A DNA stretch of 64,000 nucleotides, taken from Lunularia cruciata. Lineage: Eukaryota > Streptophyta > Marchantiopsida > Lunulariales > Lunulariaceae. The stretch lies in contig OX419755.1 of the NCBI GenBank assembly GCA_948567375.1, positions 54,020,291 to 54,084,290 on the forward strand, given 5' to 3'. Made by a program: the position numbers and the translations under genes. Positions 57,657 to 64,000 of this stretch are shown in pieces (the stretch's first letter is position 1; the number at the start of each line of letters is the position of its first letter). The notes beneath the pieces were generated by a model. The model saw nothing but the letters and a program-made list of their open reading frames with translations, did no database searches and was not told where the DNA came from.

Positions 57657-58752
57657 ATGAAGGGGATATGCCTATTGGAGTTGTTTGGTGGGATCAGCAC
57701 CAGACTAGCTACGGTGTTACAGGCGGGTATCCGAGCACAGAGGTACTTGTATGTAGAGAGAGATGAGACTGCTAGGCGAGTCTCTCTACATCATGTGGCA
57801 CACTTGGCCTATTGATATCCGGAGTTATTACCAATGTCAATAGTCAGAGGTTACCAAAAGGCCTTACCAGGAGACATTTCCTTACTGGGGGCGCATGACC
57901 TAGAGAGACATGGGCCTATTCACTTGGTGATTTCTGGATGGCCATGTCAGGGACATACACGTGCAGGCCGCGGTTTGGGTCTTTAAGATCCTTGTTCTGG
58001 TGTGTTTTGGGAGATGTTACGGATACTACAACATCTCCAGGTTCATCAGTATGTTTCTCTAACTTACCTTTTGGAGAATGTTCCTTTGATGGGTGATTCT
58101 TGCACTAGAGTGGTGGTGAGTACACATCAAGTCCATTCTTGGATGAGACTTGCTGTATTGTTAGATGCAGCCAGAGTGGGATCACGAGCTCATCATCTTC
58201 GTCTTTGGTGGACAAACCTCTTACCTAGAGAGGTTCTACAACGCGCTTATGATGGGATTCAGCGACTTGACCACATCCTTGTTGATGATATCTTGGATGT
58301 TGGGCGTTAGTCTCAGACAGTGGTATGGCTGATAGGTCACCTATGGCAGTGGTGAACCTAGTTGGACAGCCTAGAGCTGCATTTCCCACACTCATGAGTT
58401 TCCCAGGCTCTCATGCTTTTTGAGAGGGAGGACCTGGACTTGTTTGGGACTCACAGTTACAGCAATTGGTGGAGCCCAATGCTGATGAGAGAGAGAGTGG
58501 GTGATGGGTTTTTGTACTGATATTACCGCTGTTCCAGTAGTGTCAGAGGCATCCAAGCATCAAGTGTTAGGTCAGGCTATAGACCTAAACTGTTTGACCT
58601 GGATTATGAGCCTTGGCTTGGCAGAGCAACGTAGGAGGAGTGGCTTGTCACCACTCGGACACTTGCGAGCCCTGTGCCTATCAAGACGATTTAGGGACAT
58701 GCTAGGGGTGATGGACCGAGCGGACATGGTATTCTTGGGACACATCCAGTAG
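57657..58752 (+). pseudogene. Retrotransposon-borne cytosine-5 DNA methyltransferase
   Basis: Motifs in canonical order. Motif I is LLELFGGISTRLATVLQAGI (about 57672). The second-strand acidic block is YVERDETAR (about 57750). Motif IV is VISGWPCQGHTRAGRGLGL with catalytic PCQ at 57942-57950. Motif VI is YLLENVP with ENV at 58074-58082. A motif VIII-like DAARVGSRAHHLRLWWTNLLP block is near 58166-58230. Motif IX region is AAFPTLMSFPGSHAF (about 58370-58415). Motif X-like HQVLGQAIDLNCLTW is near 58560-58600. Such enzymes flip out cytosine and methylate C5 using S-adenosylmethionine. The order excludes the rearranged DRM class; the motif VIII block recalls DNMT3. Two in-frame stops (57813, near 57985) and two frameshifts (near 58310, and in a GA run near 58490) disable this copy. 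It lies in frame with protease and before RT, so it belongs to element D. Confidence 0.9.
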
Positions 58753-60569
58753 CTACTAGGGAGAGTGGTCTACTTGGAGTCCATCCAGGTGAGCGTGAGC
58801 TACTTGGATTACATCCTTGGTCCACATGGGATGCAACCAGAGGACATGTGGAGCTTGCAGCCAGAGTGGAGGGAGTTTTTCACATAAAGGTTGGGACTTC
58901 TAGTGGTAAGGAGCATGGCACTATTGCTCCCAAGGGCCCAATGTAGCAGTCAGTCAGTACGTCTTCCACTCCTACTACAGTTATAGAGGATACTTGGGAG
59001 CCAAATCTTGGACCCAAGCTTATTGGAGAGGAAAGACGGAGGGTCTGGAGGTTCTTGAGGAGTCACACGAGTTGTTTTGCCTTCAGTATGAAGGATTTGG
59101 GTGCTCTAAAGGGACCTGGTATATGGATTGAGTTGACTAGCGACACACCAGTTTTCCGACGTCCTTATCAATATAGTGATATGGAGAGGACATTGATTTA
59201 GAGCCGGAGTAGTGACCTTTTTGAGGCTGGTTTGGTGGAGATTTCACATGGAGAGTATGCATCAGCGACAGTGATGCCAGCCAAGAAGGATATGCATGGC
59301 AACTATACAAATAGGCGGTTGTGTGGAGATTACCATCCTATCAACCAATAGACCAGGGCTGATCGGTATGCCATGCCTACACCAAAGGAGATTTTTGATG
59401 CAATTGGGCATGCAAAGGTCTTTAGTACTTTGGATCTTTGAGCGGGATATCATCAATTGCCGATCAGGGAGGAAGATAAGTCCAAGACAACATTCTGGGC
59501 TATTGATCCTCACGGCAAGGATGTGTTATATCAATGGAGGTTCTTACCATTTGGGTTGAAGAATGCTCTTGCTGAGTTCCAGAGGGTCATGGATAGGATC
59601 CTAGCTGGATTGGATTTTGCTCGGTGCTATATTGATGACATTCTGGTTTATAGCACTACCGTGGAGGAGCATGAGAGACAATTGTTGGAGGTGTTTGAGA
59701 GGTTGAGATCTCATGGACTCAAATTACATCTTGGGAAGTGTAGGTTCTTCCACGAGCAGGTTGAGTATTTGGGTCACATTGTCTACCCCGGAGGACTTGG
59801 TGTTCAGCAGACCAAGGTGGAGGCTATTGCACGTATTCCTCGGCCTACGGATGTGAGCAAAGTGCGAGCATTCTTTGGGTTGGCGAACTTCTATCACCGC
59901 TATGTTAGAGGATTTAGTGCCATTGCCAAGGCCTTGACAAAGCTGACCAAGCTTACACAGGAGTGGTGTTGGGGAGATGAGCAGGAGAGAGCTTTTGTAG
60001 AGCTCAAGGAGAGGTTGACATCTGCTCCTATTTTGAGGAGACCGATCAGGGGACGACCATTTCAGGTTCACACTGATTGGAGTATGTTGGGGCTTGGAGC
60101 GGTGCTCACCCAACATGATGATGAGGGTAAGGAGTTTGTGGTGGCCTATGCTAGTCACTCCAACAATTCAGCGGAGGTGAAGTATAGTTCATATGAGGGA
60201 GAGTGCTTGGCAGCAGTTTGGGCAGTAGCACATTTCCGATGTTACCTATTTGGTATTCCCTTCACTCTCATCATTGATCATCAGCCGCTGAAGTGGTTGA
60301 TGGAGTCCGACAAGCTTTCAGGGAAGCTTGCACGATGGGCTCTGATTTTACAGGAGTATGATTTCACGGTTGTTCATAAACCTGGAGTGGTGAACCATGA
60401 TGTAGATGCGTTGAGTAGAAACCCATGTCACAGCCAGCAGGATCAGACCGGAGCATGTTGGCATGGTGAGACAGATGAGGAGGTGGTGCCAGGTTGGCAT
60501 GCATCGGCCTTTCTATGTATATTTGCAGAGGCTTTGGTGGTATCTCTCTCATATAGGAGGAGTTATTGA
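58753..60569 (+). pseudogene. Element D reverse transcriptase and RNase H
   Basis: A linker (58753-58960) leads to RT. N-terminal blocks are FSMKDLGALKGPG and FRRPYQYSDMER (59090-59190), then SATVMPAKKD, RLCGDYHPIN and STLDLxAGYHQLPI (59270-59465). From 59457 the frame is open to 60569. It holds RFLPFGLKNALAEFQRVMDR and YIDD at 59628-59639, the thumb LGHIVYPGG, and connection VRAFFGLANFYHRYV. RNase H motifs are VHTDWSMLGLGAVL, YEGECLAAVWAV, IIDHQPLKWL and VDALSRNP. Stops remain near 59200, 59350 and 59438. The polymerase active site and RNase H acidic residues are intact in this copy. Confidence 0.9.
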
Positions 60570-61893
60570 GGTCATAGATCCAAAGATTGAAGATATTGGT
60601 ACAATTCAGCGAGACATTCATGATGATGTCTTAGTGATGGACTATCTTTGTATTGGTGTTGTGGGTGGCACAGTTGGGGCCAAGGAGAGAAACCGTGTTC
60701 TTCAGCGAGCCAGACGGTTCAGATTGGAGGGTAGACATGTTTTGCATGTATGGGAGGATGGTAAAGTGCGAGTAGTACCACTTCCATCACAAAGACCACA
60801 GTTGGTCCATCATGCTCATGAGGAGCTAGGACATTTTGGAGTAAAACGTACATATAGCTTACTCCAGAGTCATTATTGGTAGCGTAGTATGCAGACCAAG
60901 GTACAATAGTTTGTTGCCAGATGTCTGGTTTGTGACTGAGTTAGAGCATCATTCAATGCTCATACGCCACAATTACACCCATTACCTATCATATGATTGG
61001 GTTACCGTTGGAGTTTGGACTTCGCCGGACCTTTACCGCTGACTGTGAGACATCATCGGTATGTTTTGGTGATGGTGGAGCACTTCTCCAAGTGGATTGA
61101 GTTGGTGGCACTTCTTGACAAGTCTAGTGAAGGGACAACTTACTCGTTCTTGGATCAAGTTCTTAGTCATTTTGGTGCACCAGTTGAGGTTTTGACTGAG
61201 TTCTTGGAGGAGTTTCAGGTCTTGTGTGACAAGGCTTTGATTGATCATCATACTACATCCTGAGATCACCCTGAGGCAGATGGCTTAGCAGAGAGAGTGG
61301 TTCAAACGATGAAGAGAGGATTGCAAAAGTATGGTTTGCAGAGAGGCCACTTGGGAGATTGGGATCTCCAATTACCTTGGTTGGCCATGGGCTATCAGTT
61401 CAGCCGGCAAGCCTCCTTAGCATCCTTCTCTCCATACTTTCTACTCTATGGACGAGAACCAGATTTACTTGTAGCCATTCGTTGAGATGCTACTGTAGTT
61501 TTGGACTTGGATGACCCCAATGTATGGATGAGCGCATGTTCTCAATGGGCAGAGATCTTTTGGAGAGTGATGTCGATGGCCTTTGAGAACTTGGCAATTG
61601 CTCAGCATAGAGATACTTTACGCTATGCTACCATTTGAGGAGGAGGTTATAGACCCTCAATCCGTCGATTTCATCCAGGCAACTATGTATATCTACAGCA
61701 GACAGCACCGACGACACTTGATGTTTCTACATGCCACACTATCTTGAGAGTGTGCGAGGTTTTGCCATCTGGAGTCCTTGTGTTAGAAGGACATGATGGT
61801 GTTGTTTGGAAGGATCATGTGCGCAATTGTGCGCCATGCCACCTTCCAAACATTGATGGTACTATGGACCCAAGCTTGGCACTTGTACGTGCA
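60570..61893 (+). pseudogene. Element D integrase
   Basis: One base-phase away from RT. An N-terminal linker (60463-60780) leads to the zinc-binding HHCC region (HHAHEELGHFGVKRTYSLLQ...CLVCD) near 60808-60940. The core begins WSLDFAGPLPLTVRHHRYV (first Asp, near 61020). The usual second Asp block after VEVLT is shortened at about 61185-61205 (VLTEFLEEFQ), so the second catalytic Asp is missing. The Glu helix is present (PEADGLAERVVQTMKRGL, near 61270-61325). The C-terminal part (SFSPYFLLYGREPDL and RRFHPGNYVYLQQ, then VLVLEGHDGVVWKDHVRNC) leads into the PHD finger. Several stops are present. Confidence 0.85.
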
Positions 61894-62043
61894 GGCTTGA
61901 GGTGTATGTTATGTGGCTCTTCTGGTGGAGCTGCTACTATGTTAGTGTGTGATAGCTATTTGAGAGGATGGCATATGGCATGCATGACTCCTCCCCTCAC
62001 GGTGGTTCCTCAGGGACAGTGGTTATGTCCTAGATGTACTTGA
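61894..62043 (+). pseudogene. C-terminal PHD finger of element D pol
   Basis: In frame with the integrase tail. The pattern is C-x2-C (CMLC, from 61903), then VCDSY, GWHMAC, and WLCPRC before the TGA at 62041. This matches a C4HC3 PHD finger, including the Trp before the last Cys pair. The fourth Cys position reads Tyr, a single-codon decay. PHD fingers read histone H3 tails; here it stands where chromoviruses carry a chromodomain, so a role in choosing chromatin targets for integration is a reasonable inference. Confidence 0.82.
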
Positions 62044-62212
62044 CCTATAGCTAGTTCATTCTTTATATGGTATAGATTGCAGACAGGCGACTAACGATGG
62101 AGCTCCATAGCACCCGGCCTCCTGATCTTTGCCCATTAGAGGGTATACCATATACTTAGAGTAGATGGCTATCTGGAGTTAGAGGGACCTAACCGCCAGC
62201 TAGGGGTGCGAT

Positions 62213-62317
62213 TGTGGCACTTTAGAGTCTATGTATGACTTATGTGTGAGTTGTGTTTCTATAGTGTATGATGTTGACAATGATGTATGTTGTGTAGCAA
62301 TGTATATACGCACAACA
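62213..62317 (+). repeat. 105-bp repeat X, copy 1, before the 3' LTR of element D
   Basis: TGTGGCACTTTAGAG...CACAACA. It is preceded by GCTAGGGGTGCGAT, which looks like a polypurine tract. Copy 2 lies at 62770-62874, directly after the LTR. Confidence 0.85.
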
Positions 62318-62319
62318 AC

Positions 62320-62769
62320 TATCATGCCATTTGTAGTGCCGTGTCTAGATGCTCGGACACTAGAGTTCCATTGATAGTAGTTAGAGTTATTCTAGTAGTT
62401 TCTCAAAGACTACTTTCCGACGATTAGATTTTGTGTTCGAGGTCCTGACTTTACGGTGGGGCCCACCGTCACTTTGCACTGTTTGCACCGTCGAGTGTGC
62501 CGTCAACGGGACCGTTAGGGTTTCAGAGCAAGCTTGAGTCCAGGGGGTATAGTTTCAAAGTGAGCTCCAGAGAGCTCACTTCTCTGATGTTGAGCCTTCG
62601 AGTTCTTGGCTATGGTGGATAGAGGCCGGCGAGCGTCACCTGGATTCTCTATGCTTGAGTGGGTGTGGCTTGACTATAATCAGTGCTCAATTGTTGGCAG
62701 TTTATAGAGTGACAGATCAAGTACTGATCTGAGTTGAGTTGAGTTGAGAGTGGTAAACAATCTGATTAT
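62320..62769 (+). mobile_element. 3' LTR of element D
   Basis: 450 bp starting TATCATGCCATTTG (TGTCACGCC in the 5' copy) and ending AATCTGATTAT. Differences from the 5' LTR are scattered and mostly transitions. Confidence 0.85.
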
Positions 62770-62874
62770 TGTGGCACTTTAGAGTTTATGTATGACTTAT
62801 GTGTGAGTTGTGTTTCTATAGCATATGATGTTGACAACGATGTATGTTGTGTAGCGATGTATATACGTACGACA
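62770..62874 (+). repeat. 105-bp repeat X, copy 2, after the 3' LTR of element D
   Basis: TGTGGCACTTTAGAG...CGTACGACA, the same as 62213-62317 with a few changes. It abuts the LTR with no gap. Its end GACA mirrors the TGTC with which the 5' LTR begins. Confidence 0.85.
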
Positions 62875-63134
62875 TAATTTTGGTGGTAGTGGTAATATGG
62901 TCATCAAGGATTTGAGGTGGTGACTTGGGAATAAAACATCCAAGGTTATTTGAAAACACAACATTGTTTTTCATGACAAAGGGCAAAAAGATTGTAAACA
63001 ACCTTGTGTTCTTGGTGTAGAATTTGGTGGTGGGTTTCTTTGTTGGCGTGCGTGCTTGTTGTGGAATGCTTAGCATTGCATTAGGTTAGGGCAAGTGGTG
63101 AAAAGTACTTGTTCATCAGACTCAGAGCGCCATC

Positions 63135-63605
63135 CTAGCTGCAATTGCTACTTTCACTAACCATAGGGTCATGATCAAAGGAAGTACTTAGGGGTTTATG
63201 GTGAAGCTTGAAGTTGAAAGATAGGCTCATTTCTCTATGTTGTCCTTTTGGAGCTATAGATTGTTGCTGCTCTACTTCCTTATTTATTGTTGTGTCTTGC
63301 GCTTTTGGAATGGCATTCTCTTCCTCTCCTTTTTTGCCTAGCATCAAGCCTCTACAACCTTCATGAATTTGCTTGGGATTGTTCTCTATAGCCTCCAACT
63401 TTAGGATTCTTTGCATATTTAGGTTATTAGTTTCTTCGGAGTCCTTTTGGTACCTTGCACCTAATTGCAATTCACCTTTGGAAAGAATTTTGGCAATGTT
63501 GACTCCAATACAAGCTTCAGGTTCTCCAAACTCCTCCAAAACCATCAGCCAACTCTGAGCATTTAGTTCTTTATGATCCCAAAGTGAATGACTCTTGGGA
63601 CTCAA
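63135..63605 (-). CDS. Unrecognised 156-codon frame
   Basis: Open from ATG 63605 to 63135 on the minus strand. Begins MSPKSHSLWDHKELNAQSWL and contains EEFGEPEACIGVNIAKIL. It is hydrophilic overall, with no membrane segment or motif I can name. It could be a fragment of a host gene, of a LINE ORF1 or of an unlisted element; a chance frame is also possible. Upstream, on the right, is purine-rich DNA. Confidence 0.25.
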   Translation of the reverse strand: MSPKSHSLWDHKELNAQSWLMVLEEFGEPEACIGVNIAKILSKGELQLGARYQKDSEETNNLNMQRILKLEAIENNPKQIHEGCRGLMLGKKGEEENAIPKAQDTTINKEVEQQQSIAPKGQHREMSLSFNFKLHHKPLSTSFDHDPMVSESSNCS

Positions 63606-63944
63606 GGATTCATCCTTGTGGATCTTATCTTAGAATGAAAGGAAATTGGTAAGGAGGAAAGAAAATCAAAGTAGCAAGAAAGGAAGAGAAAAGTCAAGAA
63701 GGAGAAGAGATCAAAGAACAAGAGAAAAGAAGGAAAAGGTAGGAGAGAGATCAAAGAACAACAAAAAAGAAGGAAAGGGTTCAAGAGATGAACGGTGATT
63801 GAATTTCTTGTCAAAGCCAGGTGGTCTTAGGGTTGTTTCTTGTGAGGTGCACAGGACATGTTAGAAGGGACTTTCCCAATGGTTTGGTCCACAATGATTG
63901 TGGGATGTTAGGGTACATAACCGCTTAATGTTCAACAAAGCCTC

Positions 63945-64000
63945 TATGCAATAATTGTAAGAAACTGGAGCACATTGTAGCAATTGTTGTAGCTAAGAAG
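63945..64000 (+). pseudogene. Zinc-knuckle-like gag fragment at the window edge
   Basis: The plus-strand reading CNNCKKLEHIVAIVVAKK matches C-x2-C-x4-H with the last Cys lost. It resembles a retroelement gag knuckle. The window ends here, so the parent element cannot be judged. Confidence 0.3.

Larger units (their letters stand above)
52283..62874 (+). mobile_element. Element D: Ty3/gypsy encoding a DNA methyltransferase and a PHD finger
   Basis: Order on the plus strand: LTR (52283-52731), primer site, 1.4-kb leader, gag, protease, cytosine-5 methyltransferase, RT, RNase H, integrase, PHD finger, 3' LTR (62320-62769), then an extra 105-bp repeat. Gag, protease and most of the methyltransferase share one frame; RT/RNase H is also in that frame, integrase and PHD in another. 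A solo LTR C sits inside gag. There is no chromodomain; the PHD finger takes its place at the end of pol. Stops are mostly TAG where CAG is likely, as expected for methylated repeats. No clear 5-bp target duplication was found. Confidence 0.88.
62875..64000. other. Right flank, mostly unassigned
   Basis: No element D sequence is seen beyond 62874. It contains one minus-strand frame, a purine-rich tract (about 63640-63790, plus strand) and a zinc-knuckle-like fragment at the edge. No LTR was recognised. Confidence 0.5.

Noticed and set aside
57132-58752. Methyltransferase as a host gene that happens to lie near a transposon
   Set aside because: It is in frame with the upstream protease, followed at once by RT of the same polyprotein, and enclosed by matching LTRs. 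A stand-alone host gene would show introns and its own N-terminal domains.
61894-62043. PHD finger as part of a separate host gene
   Set aside because: It follows the integrase tail in the same frame with no intervening stop after 61744 and sits before the 3' LTR.

Overview
This window reads as a repeat-packed stretch of a plant nuclear genome. It is AT-rich and intron-poor, and I found no intact host gene. Nearly everything recognisable is Ty3/gypsy-type LTR retrotransposon, inserted in layers and decayed. Plant affinity rests on primer-binding sites complementary to initiator tRNA-Met, one site resembling the Athila/Tat tRNA-Asp type, chromodomain integrases, TG...CA LTRs with 5-bp target duplications, and stop codons that are mostly CAG/CGA turned into TAG/TGA, as expected in heavily methylated plant repeats. 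A large-genome land plant (fern, lycophyte, bryophyte or gymnosperm) fits. I cannot name the species.

Layout. 1-2547: 5' part of a minus-strand chromovirus (family A) whose leader holds a solo LTR A, which itself holds a solo LTR B. 2548-6279: AT-rich, no gene seen. 6280-17708: a plus-strand chromovirus (G) split by a complete minus-strand family A element (7084-15889), which carries a 3.5-kb unidentified purine-rich insertion. 17708-19850: a decayed partial copy of element D, split by a solo LTR B. 20798-22628 plus 41139-41247: 3' LTR and integrase of a minus-strand element C. It is split by an 18.5-kb element B (22629-41133), which is split in turn by a 12.9-kb plus-strand element E (26171-39058). 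41248-50398: LTR, leader and gag of a plus-strand family A element; its LTR is interrupted by a minus-strand solo LTR E, itself interrupted by a plus-strand solo LTR E. 50399-51390: divergent E-type LTR fragment. 52283-62874: element D. 62875-64000: mostly unassigned.

Two things stand out. First, element D is a Ty3/gypsy element coding, in order, for gag with two zinc knuckles, aspartic protease, a cytosine-5 DNA methyltransferase, reverse transcriptase, RNase H, integrase and a C-terminal PHD finger. Gag, protease and the first part of the methyltransferase share one reading frame once a solo LTR insertion (target duplication CAGTA) is discounted. A decayed second copy of the family lies at 17.7-19.9 kb. 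Retrotransposon-borne DNA methyltransferases are known from dinoflagellates and charophyte algae; one joined to a PHD finger in what looks like a land-plant genome deserves follow-up. Second, element E has 3.78-kb LTRs, and each full LTR contains its own long reading frame (about 820 codons) of conserved globular plus coiled-coil design, preceded by a conserved TATA box. It recurs in four near-identical LTR copies and one divergent fragment, so E LTRs seem to carry a gene.

All elements are disabled by stops, frameshifts, deletions or nested insertions. Every domain and family call here is by eye, without database searches.
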